64,000 nt of DNA from Rana temporaria (lineage: Eukaryota > Chordata > Amphibia > Anura > Ranidae), in NCBI RefSeq assembly GCF_905171775.1, contig NC_053494.1, forward strand, positions 121,053,528 to 121,117,527, given 5' to 3'. The notes below the pieces were generated by a model, which searched no databases, had not been told where the DNA came from, and saw only the letters and a program-made list of their open reading frames with translations. Shown here piece by piece: positions 51,016 through 59,570 of this stretch. The translations under genes and the position numbers were made by a program. Each line of letters starts with the position of its first letter. The first letter of the stretch is position 1.

Positions 51016-52230
51016 TCACTTCCTGCCTTGGGGTGGTTGGAATTGGCGGCGCTTGCCCATTGGGCGGTGAGCCGAGAAGGCCTGTTGTTCTTCGGGTGAA
51101 AGTTCCAGGATGATGGCCCATGAGTGGAGCAGCTGTAGGCCATCTCTCGGGTTAGATATAACAGTAGTCAAGCTGTTATGAGTGATCACCAACGTGGCTG
51201 GATGCCTCCATTTGTAGGAGATTTTGTGGTTATTAAGAGCCTTCGTCACAGATTTCATCTGCCTCCTCATGGACAAAGTGAATTGAGAGAGGTCTGCGTA
51301 TAAGTGGACTCCAGTAAACGGGGCCAGGAGCTCAGGGGTTAATCTGGTCTTTGCAAGCAGCTTCTCTTTGGTTGGAAAGAAATGGATTTTCATAAGCACA
51401 TCCCTAGGGATGGAGGCCTCTAGGTGTTTGGGAATCTGATGTATGCGATCAATGATACTCTCTATTTGCGACACCTCAGGGAGCAATTTAGCAATCATGT
51501 CCCCGGCATATTTTTGCAGATCAGCAGGCATAACAGACTCGGGGACCCCTCTCATTTTAACGTTATTTCTTCTCGATCGGTCCTCGAGGTCCGCGAGCTT
51601 AGCTCTTATCCAGTCAGTTTCATCCGCTTGATCCCTGCAGGCATCTATGAGTTCATTTACAGTGGTAGCACAGTTATCCATTTTACTTTCCACGTGCTGT
51701 ACCCTATTCCCCAGGTTGTTAAGCTCTGAGGTAAACCCCTTAACCATCATGGAGAAATTGAGCATGAGGGAGGACTGCAGTGACAGTAACATGTCCTTCA
51801 GTGTAGTGTCCAGGACAGGTTGTCCGGACGTGGGAAAGTGTGCAATGGAGGATGCGGCATCTAGGCCTACCTGCTCCTGTGGCGTGGGTGAGGCCTCAGC
51901 GTCCGGGACCTGTTTTGAGGTGTCCATCCTCATCCGCGCTTTCGCCAGGCTCTGCGTTGATGGAGTATGAGGCGATCTGTCTCGTCCCCCGTGTGACTCA
52001 GTGTCGGCCGCCCAGGGGCCCGGATTCGAATCCGGCAAGTCTGTGTAAGACGAAGAGGCAGGCAGTGAGCGTGCGCCGGCGCCATCTTGGCTCACTCGAT
52101 CTCCGGACGGCATTGTGAAGAAGTCCGTTAGTTTCTTCGGGTACCGCTCCTCCTTCCGCTTGCGAGCCTGCATCGGGTGACTGTCCCGAGGAGGGGAAGG
52201 TGGATTGGGGCACCGGGCGTTCAAAATCAC
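51016..52230 (-). CDS. LINE ORF1, nucleic-acid-binding protein
   Basis: An uninterrupted frame of 404 codons. Translation more likely starts at the internal Met at 52173 (MQARKRKEERYPKKLTDFF), because KLTDFF-type starts are typical of this ORF1 class. It has a low-complexity N-terminus with Ser/Pro/Asp, a predicted coiled coil at about residues 150-215, then LEDRSRRNNVKMRGVPES at about 213-230. That block marks the entry to the RRM-like domain of L1/Tx1-type ORF1 proteins, and a C-terminal domain follows. In this family ORF1p trimerises, binds LINE RNA and acts as a chaperone. No stop or frameshift seen. Confidence 0.9.
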   Translation of the reverse strand: MILNARCPNPPSPPRDSHPMQARKRKEERYPKKLTDFFTMPSGDRVSQDGAGARSLPASSSYTDLPDSNPGPWAADTESHGGRDRSPHTPSTQSLAKARMRMDTSKQVPDAEASPTPQEQVGLDAASSIAHFPTSGQPVLDTTLKDMLLSLQSSLMLNFSMMVKGFTSELNNLGNRVQHVESKMDNCATTVNELIDACRDQADETDWIRAKLADLEDRSRRNNVKMRGVPESVMPADLQKYAGDMIAKLLPEVSQIESIIDRIHQIPKHLEASIPRDVLMKIHFFPTKEKLLAKTRLTPELLAPFTGVHLYADLSQFTLSMRRQMKSVTKALNNHKISYKWRHPATLVITHNSLTTVISNPRDGLQLLHSWAIILELSPEEQQAFSAHRPMGKRRQFQPPQGRK

Positions 52231-53029
52231 GCTTGGGAGTCGCTATTCCCCCCGTTCTCTGTCAGAGCTGCAGGCTCAAGCGTCCATCTTCGTTGCGCAC
52301 AAGCCACGCCCCCCAATAGAGCGACAATTTTGAAAAAAAATGAATATTTTTTACTTTTTGCTATAATAAATATCCCCCAAAAATATATAAAAAAAATTTT
52401 TTTCCCTCAGTTTAGGCTGATACGTATTCTTCTACATTTTTTATGTTATCGGTACTGCAACCTTATGGCGGACACTTCGGACACTTTTGACACATTATTG
52501 GGACCATTGGCATTTTTATAGCGGTCAGTGCTAAAAAAAATGCATTGATTACTGTAAAAATGTCACTGGCAGGGAAGGGGTTAACACTAGGGGGCGAGGA
52601 AGGGGTTAATTATGTTCCCTAGGTGTGTTCTAACGGAAGGGGGGGTGGGACTGACTAGGGAAAATGACTGATCACTGTTCATACATTGTATGAACAGACG
52701 AACAGTCATTTCTCCCCCTGACAGTACCGGGATCTGTGTGTTTTGCGCAGCCGAGCCGACCTGCCACCATAAAACTGTGGCGGCTGGTCGACAAGCGGTT
52801 AAACTGAGAAAATTTACCATTTTAAGAAAAAAACAAGGTAAATTTTAAACTGAGGACAGCACACGTCTCAGAAAAGTTGAAACAGGGCAACAAAAAGTTG
52901 GTGGTACTGACCTGGAATAGCAGGAAAAACATTTTGAAGCTAATTAGGTTAGTTGGTCTGTAACATGATTGGGTATAAAAGGAGCATTTTAGAGAGTCAG
53001 TGTCTCATAAGTAAAGATGGGCAGATGTT

Positions 53030-53830
53030 TACCAATCTGTGAAAAGCTGTGTCTAGAATTGCAAAGACTTCAAATATATTATTTTCTAAGGTACATAATA
53101 TCATTAAAGATTGCAAGAATTTGGAAACAATTCTTTTTACACAAGGGACAAGGCTGAAATGCAGTATTGATGCCCATGATTTTCTGATCCTCAGACGGCA
53201 CTGCATTAAAAACACGTATGATTCTGTGATGGACATGACTGCATGGGCTGAGAAATATGATCAAAAATTACTGTCTGTGAACACAGATTGCCGTACCATC
53301 CACACATGCAATTAAATCTCTGTAATGCAATAAAAAATGCACATCTGAACATGATCCAGAAATGAAATAATCTTCTCTGGGCCAAAGCTCATTTAAAATG
53401 GTAAAATGCTGCATACAATTGTCAGCACTATATAATTACCCGTAAAAAAAATTAAATAAATTGTCTGTTGCAAAGTGGAATACTTCTGTGGTCAGACAGA
53501 TCAAAATTTTACTTTTTGTTTGGCAAGATTGGGCGCCACATCCTCTGGACTAAAGAGGAGAGGGACTTTTCAGCTTATTATCAGTGTGCAGTTCAAAAGC
53601 CTATATCTCTCATGGTATGGGGGGGGGGGGGTGTTGTGTTCATTAGCGCGTATGGAATGAGCAGCTTGCACATGTGGAAAGGCACATTCATGACAACGGC
53701 GTGGATTTGTAGTAGAGTCCGGGTGTTTAACTGGCCTGCTTGCAGTCCAGATCTTTTACCAACTGAAAATATTTGCCACTTCTTGAAACAAAAAATGACA
53801 AAGAAGACCCTGTACTGTTGAGCAGTTAGA
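53030..53830 (+). pseudogene. Tc1-like transposase relic in the outer transposon
   Basis: Two main recognisable blocks. About 53049-53300 covers the N-terminal helix-turn-helix region and linker (ILRRHCIKN, MDMTAWAEKY). About 53468-53821 is the DDE domain (LLWSDRSKFYF with the first Asp, PISLMVWGG, then NWPACSPDLLPTENICHF with the final Glu). The segment that should hold the second catalytic Asp, between WKGTF and TAWICS, is missing, so there is a deletion. A G run near 53620 also disrupts the WG motif. The protein cannot be functional. Confidence 0.85.
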
Positions 53831-54048
53831 ATTTTATATCAAGCAAGAATGGGACAACATTCCTCTTCCAAAACTCCAGCAACTGGTCTCCTTGGTTCCT
53901 AGATATTTACAGAGTGTTGTTAAAAGAAGAGGGAATGCTACACCGTGGTAAACCTGTCCCTAAATTTTCCCCGTTTAAACATTTGACATTTTATATTTTA
54001 TATTGTGAATATAATATGGGTTTGTATTTTTTTTGAATTGGGGTTGTA

Positions 54049-55269
54049 TATAAACAAAATAAGGCTGTCTGTTTTCACATTTCAATTAAACAAATTTATC
54101 GATGGATTTTTTATTGATGGATTTTTGGACCTGGAATGGAAGCATTCCTACAGTTCTCCCACAATGTTGAAATTAAAGAGATCTTTGAAGAAATGTTAAC
54201 ATCACTATAATAAATAAAATAACAGCTTTTAGGCTGTGTTCACACATGTCTGGCTGTGGTTTGCAGTCTGGACTGGGTTCAGATGCGATTCACGTGCAGA
54301 TGTTTCTTGAATTTGCACCTGAATCAGACCCAAAATCGCAAAGGACTCTTAAAAAGCAGACCATGGCCACCACGGACATGTGTGAACCAGCTCCGTTGAA
54401 TGCTGGTCTGGTCCACCTGTTATGCAAATCGATTCAGTGCAAAACTCATCTGATTTGCATATATGTACCTAGCCTTACTGTTTTTGTTTTCTCGATCCAG
54501 CAGGTGTAATGAGCTACAGTATATGTGGGTAGTGACCACCTGTTCAGTGGCTCACTCTCTTACCTGGTCTTGAATGTTGCTGTTAGGAAGTGCACACCTA
54601 TGCCATCTGCAGTTTGAGTACAGTGACACTCCAGCATGTCAATGACAGCATCTGCCCATAGTTTTATGGTAAAATAGTTTTTATTGCAAAAAATAAAAAT
54701 ATCTTCACAAATGTTCACCCACATAGGGGTATAGTGCATTGCAAATAACAATCAAGTAACAATTTATAGGTATTAGCTATGCCCTGGGTGACCACATGGG
54801 ATAACCCAATGGTCCATTCAAATACCCGAGCAATGAGGGCCAACTAACTGGGGCCCTAGATGCAGATGCAAAGAGTATAAGTGGAGGGAGTTGCGTGAAC
54901 TGGTCTCTTAAATACCCCCGGTACAGGTCAGCTGCCTTTTGGTTTTAAATGCAACTCAGGATAATTGTATAGTTGTATCCCAACTGACTAGCACAGAAGA
55001 CTCTTTGTAAACAACATAATGGCTTTTTATTTACATACCCATTTGGAAACAATACAAACATAAAGGCTTAGCTGTTACATCTCATGAAAACAGTGACCCT
55101 ATAACACAGCAATAATAGACCTTTTTCTCGAACCAGGATTTCCTCCTATCCTATGAACTACACTACACACCTTTGCTGGATGGTCCTGTAGTTTGCATGG
55201 TTACTTGTGTACAAGTGTTATCATTGTGGTAAATCTGAGCCCGAACCTGGGAGTGTCACACATTGCAGC
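54049..55269. other. Intron sequence, mostly unassigned
   Basis: 54235-54480 may be a decayed MITE of the ACACATG/TTCACAC style. No gene or clear element ends. The open frame at 54246-54509 lies inside it and is not recognisable. Confidence 0.4.
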
Positions 55270-55273
55270 TTAA

Positions 55274-55653
55274 AGGGTTTGTTAAGGATGCATTAAGGTG
55301 AAAAAAAATCTGGCAGTCACCGCCCCCCCAGCCCCCCCGTTTTACTTACCTGAGCCCCAAATTTCCTTTGGCAAGGACATGCTGTCCCTCACTCCACGGG
55401 GGCCTGTCTCTTGATTGGATAGATTGAGCAGGGCCAAGTCCGGCATTCGTGTCGATGGATGCAAATGTTGGACCCGGGAGCGCGCCCGCAAGGTAACCAT
55501 CCGGGAGAGTGCTTCTCCTAGGGGGGTTTATCTGATGTGGGGAGGAGCCATGAGAGCCTCCGGGGACCCCAGAAGTCGAGGTTCGGGGCCACTCTGTGCA
55601 AAACAAGCTGCACAGTGGAGGTAAGTATAACAAGTTTGTTATTTACAATCACT
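55274..55653. mobile_element. TTAA-flanked MITE, family of 1-493
   Basis: Flanked by TTAA (55270-55273 and 55654-55657), ends AGGGTTTGTTAAGG and TTTACAATCACT. Contains GCATTAAGGTGAAAAAAAAT and the CTCTGTGCAAAACAAGCTGC block shared with the window start. Confidence 0.75.
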
Positions 55654-55825
55654 TTAAATTCCCCATTGATGATCCTTGTGGATAACTGAATGTGTGCCCA
55701 CATTGTTTTCTCACAGGATTCACATCCATTCATGACAATAGTTTGCTATAGATTAAAGCAATTGTAAATGATCACCTTGTAAAACAACCCATTCAGTTTA
55801 AAATACACATTTGTGTATAGATATT

Positions 55826-56346
55826 TGTGATACATTTGCCTATATGTCTCAGTTTACTGCTCCCTGCTAGCCATGTCTGTAGAGGTAGAAAGGAATTTCA
55901 TGTGTGATTCATTCCTCTGACCGGTTATTGACGTGCTAATGTCCCCTCACTATTCTAAAGGTTAATTAATCTATTGTGTTGTGTAAAGAAGATCTGTGTT
56001 TACCCTTAAAAGATGAGTATTGTATCATCAGGCTAAATGATTAGAGAAGTAGTATGTTAATTATTCTGATTGCTTCAGTGTATTAATTAACTCCCCTGAT
56101 GTCTTTATCTAAAGAAACGTGTCTGCATGGTCGGCTCCGACTTGTCTCCTATAATCTGTATGGGAAACCCCACTGTGTGAGGGGGGCGTTCCTAACAGGC
56201 TGTAACCACATATAAGCTGAGTTTTTGTGTCAATAAAGTGTCTTGGTTCCAGCATCCAGTCTTGACTCATGTGTGGGGAATCCTGTGATGTTCTTGTATG
56301 GAGAGGAGGGAATGCTTGACGGGGATATCATACCGATACCGTCACA
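55826..56346 (+). repeat. 5' LTR, 521 bp
   Basis: Begins TGTGATACATTTGCC and ends ATACCGTCACA. TATAAG at 56211-56216 is a plausible promoter box and AATAAA at 56232-56237 a polyadenylation signal, an unusually compact arrangement. Compared base by base with the 3' LTR it differs by a 2-nt indel (CA near 55850) and one A/G substitution (AATTAATC versus AATTGATC). Confidence 0.97.
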
Positions 56347-56352
56347 ATTGGT

Positions 56353-56368
56353 TGGTAGCAGTGGGATT
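56353..56368 (+). promoter_or_regulatory. Primer-binding site, initiator tRNA-Met-like
   Basis: TGGTAGCAG at 56353-56361, six bases after the 5' LTR, matches the start of the complement of the initiator tRNA-Met 3' end, a common primer of Ty3/Gypsy elements. The following bases match only partly. Confidence 0.7.
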
Positions 56369-56481
56369 TTCCCTTCTACTCTCCTTTACACCCGGATTCC
56401 AAGCAGACACTGGAAGAACTACTGGAAGTTCGTGGAAGGATTGCTAGCAACAAAACCAAGCGGGTCATCATAGCAGAATCA

Positions 56482-58107
56482 ATGGAGCTAGACCAGGAGG
56501 ACGGGATTGCAGCAACGCCAGCAGTACAAGAGATGGAGACACCAGGGATTCAGGAGGAGGAATCGCCAGTCAACAAGCTAATGAGAGAGAATCTAGCGTG
56601 GTTCGGCCCGAACCCAACGCCGGATGTGGTGCTGAAAGTGATGGACCTGTTAGTAAACGCAGAACTACAGAAGGATAAACAAATAAGAGATGCAGAGCTA
56701 CAGTTAAAACTGGCAGCAGTCCAACAAGCAGCCGCACCTTCTCCGAACAGTGAGTACAGCACAGCAGACGCAAGGAAGATTCCGTTTAGCGCTTTTAAAG
56801 CTTTTGATGAAAAGGACTGTGAGATTGATAACTTCCTGGCGGATTTTGAGCGACAATGTTACCTACACCGAATAGCTAGAAGAGAGTGGGTCGCAATATC
56901 GTCAGGCAAACTGTCAGGCAAAGCTTCTGATGCTTTCCGGACCGTGCCAGATCAGGATATCCATAGCTACGCCCGGGTTAAAGAAGTGCTCCTGGCTCGT
57001 TATGCAGTAACCCCAGAGTCCCACCGACAGAAGTTCAGGGGCTCACGCAAAACCACGAAAGACTCTTATGCGGAATGGGCATGCCAGTTGTCCCGGTCGG
57101 CCTCTAACTGGGCTAACAGCAGCCAGGCCACCACCGCAGAGGACATTTTGCAACTAATGCTCCTGGAGCAATTTTACAATCACATCCAGACGGATGTCAA
57201 AGATTGGGTGAGAGATCGCAGGCCCATGACTCTACCAGAGGCCGCTAAGTTGGCGGATGAATATGCGGATACTCGCAAGACGAACCAGATCACACCACAG
57301 GAACAACCTCCACCACAAATGGTGCCCTCACACCCACCAGCCGCTAGATACCAACCTCCTAACAGACCGGTGACATCTAGCCCTCGCTATCCACGGCAGG
57401 AGGACAACGAACAACGCTGCTTCCGGTGCAAACAGCTGGGTCACTTCAAGCAGAATTGCCCCATGAATGACAACACCAGGTCAAATTGGTCTCAACCTGG
57501 GTACCGCCCACCAGCAGCAGCCCATTGTGTAGACTCGGCTTGGGATCCCCAAGAGCGGGGTCGGGAAGAACCATTGGGCACCCCTTACGAAGCCCTCATG
57601 GTACAATCTGCTATTACGGACAACAGGGAACACCATTGTCAGCTGGTCATGGGCTCCAGCCCTGAGCCGGAGGGGCCCTGGAGGGAGCTGGGCAGAAAGA
57701 GGCACCGCCGGCCACCCTTCAAGAAGAAGAGGTCCTGGAAGCCATATAACAAGCTGACCTGGGAGGAGAAGAAGCGACTGGAGGAGAGGGAGTCGCAGCG
57801 GGCGTCCCAGATGCGGGCCGAGATGTTCGCCAAGGGCCCACCGGTGGCCCCTTACACCACCACCCAGTTCCTGATGATGAAGGACCACGTGGAGAGCCTG
57901 CAGGACATGAGCAAGCAGGAGCTGATCCGTGAGTACATAGAGCTGGAGGAGTGCATAAGCCGCATGGAGGAGGAGAACAACCACCTGAGGTCACAGCAGG
58001 CTGACCCCCCCAGGCTCCATGAACTGGAGATGGAGCTGGAGAAGCTCCAAGAGGAGAACCGGCGGCTGCGGAGGGAGCAGGGGGTGGCTGACCTTATGGG
58101 GCTCTGA
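56482..58107 (+). CDS. gag: Gag-HEXIM fusion protein, 541 aa
   Basis: Single open frame. Residues 1-95: N-terminal Gag with charged helix. About 95-265: capsid with a SCAN-like stretch (DILQLMLLEQFYNHI at 221-234, then DVKDWVRDRRP), as in Gmr1-type Ty3/Gypsy Gag, the family from which vertebrate SCAN is thought to derive. 313-326: CCHC knuckle (C313, C316, H321, C326). About 350-389: the spacer that precedes protease in such elements. From about 391 the sequence is HEXIM-like: basic segment RKRHRRPPFKKKRSWKPYNK at 405-424, LTWEEKK, then MRAEMFAKG and PYTTTQFLM (457-465), then ESLQDMSKQELIREYIELEE and an acidic/leucine coiled coil to the end. HEXIM1 uses these parts to bind 7SK RNA, inhibit CDK9 and bind cyclin T. 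The acidic region between PYNT and the coiled coil is missing. Third codon positions become strongly G/C at the fusion. Confidence 0.96.
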   Translation: MELDQEDGIAATPAVQEMETPGIQEEESPVNKLMRENLAWFGPNPTPDVVLKVMDLLVNAELQKDKQIRDAELQLKLAAVQQAAAPSPNSEYSTADARKIPFSAFKAFDEKDCEIDNFLADFERQCYLHRIARREWVAISSGKLSGKASDAFRTVPDQDIHSYARVKEVLLARYAVTPESHRQKFRGSRKTTKDSYAEWACQLSRSASNWANSSQATTAEDILQLMLLEQFYNHIQTDVKDWVRDRRPMTLPEAAKLADEYADTRKTNQITPQEQPPPQMVPSHPPAARYQPPNRPVTSSPRYPRQEDNEQRCFRCKQLGHFKQNCPMNDNTRSNWSQPGYRPPAAAHCVDSAWDPQERGREEPLGTPYEALMVQSAITDNREHHCQLVMGSSPEPEGPWRELGRKRHRRPPFKKKRSWKPYNKLTWEEKKRLEERESQRASQMRAEMFAKGPPVAPYTTTQFLMMKDHVESLQDMSKQELIREYIELEECISRMEEENNHLRSQQADPPRLHELEMELEKLQEENRRLRREQGVADLMGL

Positions 58108-58485
58108 GTCCCCTCTCCCCCCCCCCCCCGGACTCTGAGCACCAGTGCTACAGCATTTCAACAAATATAACTTTTTCTTTTTATGAATCTCCTGTGATTG
58201 TCACTTCAGAGCCATAACCTGCCCCCTCCCATAGCGGGACACCTAGACGGCGGCGCACAGACCCATTTGCTGTCTTCACACTGACTTCTGGTGACTTTGC
58301 AGATCGCACAAAGACTTGGGGACTGACCGGCGTGTGATCTGACGACCCGGTGACATACCTGAGTCTGAAGCAGTTGCCAAGGGAGGTCAGTCATGCCAAA
58401 CAGAGTTAACCTCGGACTAAAAGCTCTAAACCCGTCAACCCTACTGGACCAGGAAAGGTCCAACCGGATTTGCCGGAGCAGGGAT
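58108..58485 (+). other. 3' untranslated region of the LTR element
   Basis: Starts with a long C-rich tract (about 58113-58130) directly after the stop, which may be residual HEXIM transcript. Then about 350 bp of unassigned sequence that probably contains the element's own 3' region. No pol-like reading frame. Confidence 0.7.
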
Positions 58486-58500
58486 CAAAAGGGGGGCCAT
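58486..58500 (+). promoter_or_regulatory. Polypurine tract
   Basis: CAAAAGGGGGGCCAT immediately before the 3' LTR; the A/G run primes plus-strand synthesis in LTR elements. Confidence 0.85.
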
Positions 58501-59019
58501 TGTGATACATTTGCCTATATGTCTGTTTACTGCTCCCTGCTAGCCATGTCTGTAGAGGTAGAAAGGAATTTCATGTGTGATTCATTCCTCTGACCGGTTA
58601 TTGACGTGCTAATGTCCCCTCACTATTCTAAAGGTTAATTGATCTATTGTGTTGTGTAAAGAAGATCTGTGTTTACCCTTAAAAGATGAGTATTGTATCA
58701 TCAGGCTAAATGATTAGAGAAGTAGTATGTTAATTATTCTGATTGCTTCAGTGTATTAATTAACTCCCCTGATGTCTTTATCTAAAGAAACGTGTCTGCA
58801 TGGTCGGCTCCGACTTGTCTCCTATAATCTGTATGGGAAACCCCACTGTGTGAGGGGGGCGTTCCTAACAGGCTGTAACCACATATAAGCTGAGTTTTTG
58901 TGTCAATAAAGTGTCTTGGTTCCAGCATCCAGTCTTGACTCATGTGTGGGGAATCCTGTGATGTTCTTGTATGGAGAGGAGGGAATGCTTGACGGGGATA
59001 TCATACCGATACCGTCACA
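58501..59019 (+). repeat. 3' LTR, 519 bp
   Basis: TG...CA ends, TATAAG and AATAAA (58905-58910) as in the 5' LTR, and nearly identical to it. Confidence 0.97.
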
Positions 59020-59372
59020 ATATTTTTTTTTGTTTATAAGTGATCACATGCTTTCTGTTCTCGGCTGCATACAAGCTGGGGGGGAGAAGCAGCATCCTGA
59101 TTTTCTCAATGAAATGCTATGCAGGGGGGGCGAGGGTTGTCAGGACAAGTCTGATCACTGTAATTGAGCAGGCTGAGTTCCCAGCATAGCTAAAAAACGG
59201 ACCACAGTGTGTTCTCCTGCTCAGCATGGTCAGTTTTTAATAGAATAGTAGAGAGACTGGCAGGATGACCACTAATTTCACACAAAGGAAGTAATACAAG
59301 CAGAACGGGATACTTTCTCATACAAGTACATGGTACGACAGGCACATATCAGGAATATGAAATGTTGGGTTT

Positions 59373-59570
59373 AGATACTCTTTATAAGTAACGCTGTGAC
59401 CAAACCCTTCACAATGCCTTATGCTTTACAAATCTATACTAAACTATACAAGTTGCTAAATGCTGTCCGGCTACATAGATTTGACAATCAATAGAAATGA
59501 TTGTTTTTTGTTTCTCTACTTTATACTTCTGTAATATGAACATTTCCAGGCATGTCTTCATTCATTACCA
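59373..59570. other. Short unassigned sequence between elements
   Basis: AT-rich junction between the MITE-type repeat and the Penelope-like element. Nothing recognised. Confidence 0.4.

Larger units (their letters stand above)
46391..52314 (-). mobile_element. Full-length L1/Tx1-type LINE, about 5.9 kb
   Basis: Flanked by the 17-bp target duplication AATAGAGCGACAATTTT (46374-46390 and 52315-52331). On the minus strand it starts with a G-rich 5' end (GGGGGGCGTGGCTTGTG), then ORF1, a spacer of about 0.5 kb, ORF2 (endonuclease, RT, C-terminal Cys/His block), a 3' UTR of about 0.4 kb and a short A-rich end. Full length is inferred from both ORFs plus the 5' UTR. ORF1 looks open while ORF2 is broken. 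Confidence 0.95.
46171..52798 (+). mobile_element. TTAA element copy C, interrupted by a LINE
   Basis: Inserted in the Tc1 element. The left flank is TTTA (46167-46170, one base from TTAA) and the right flank is TTAA (52799-52802). It starts CCACTTCAGCCCCGGACC and ends GTCGACAAGCGG. 46171-46390 matches copy B 12024-12243. After the LINE, the match resumes at AGAGCGACAATTTTGAAAA through GGCGGACAC to AAGGGGTTAA. A perfect CTGTTCATAC / GTATGAACAG hairpin lies near 52676-52698. Confidence 0.92.
46058..54046 (+). mobile_element. Tc1-like transposon (outermost layer of the nest)
   Basis: Begins CAACCCTTATTCCAAAAGAG after TA (46056-46057) and ends TTGAATTGGGGTTG before TA (54047-54048), with inverted CAACCC/GGGTTG ends. 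The 5' part (46058-46166) and the 3' part (from about 52801) read as one element once the inserted TTAA element and LINE are removed. The arrangement and text (GATTGGGTATAAAAGGAGCAT, AAAGATGGGCAGATGTT) fit a widespread vertebrate Tc1 family. It carries a decayed transposase at 53030-53830. Confidence 0.9.
55826..59019 (+). mobile_element. Non-autonomous LTR retrotransposon encoding a Gag-HEXIM fusion
   Basis: Complete 3,194-bp element: 5-bp target duplication ATATT (55821-55825 and 59020-59024), two LTRs with TG...CA ends, primer site, leader, a single 541-codon ORF, 3' untranslated region and polypurine tract. The internal region is only about 2.15 kb. No protease, reverse transcriptase, RNase H or integrase can be found in any frame, so mobilisation would need enzymes from a related Ty3/Gypsy element. 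It lies in the sense direction of PARD3B, inside an intron. Confidence 0.96.
55757..59372. repeat. MITE-type repeat interrupted by the LTR retrotransposon
   Basis: Left part 55757-55825 follows TTAA (55753-55756). The right part 59020-59372 matches 22930-23285. The LTR element sits between them with ATATT duplicated, so the two parts were one repeat before insertion. Confidence 0.7.

Noticed and set aside
56482..58107. Reading the ORF as an independent host HEXIM gene
   Set aside because: The frame is continuous with Gag, the unit is bounded by LTRs, PBS, PPT and a target duplication, and no HEXIM N-terminus or acidic region is present.
57481..58142. Minus-strand frames up to 167 codons opposite the HEXIM part
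   Set aside because: Shadows of the GC-rich coding strand; Leu/Ser-rich and unlike any family.
55826..59019. Calling the element an endogenous retrovirus
   Set aside because: No envelope or pol; Gag type, initiator-Met-like primer site and 5-bp duplication fit a Ty3/Gypsy-type retrotransposon better.
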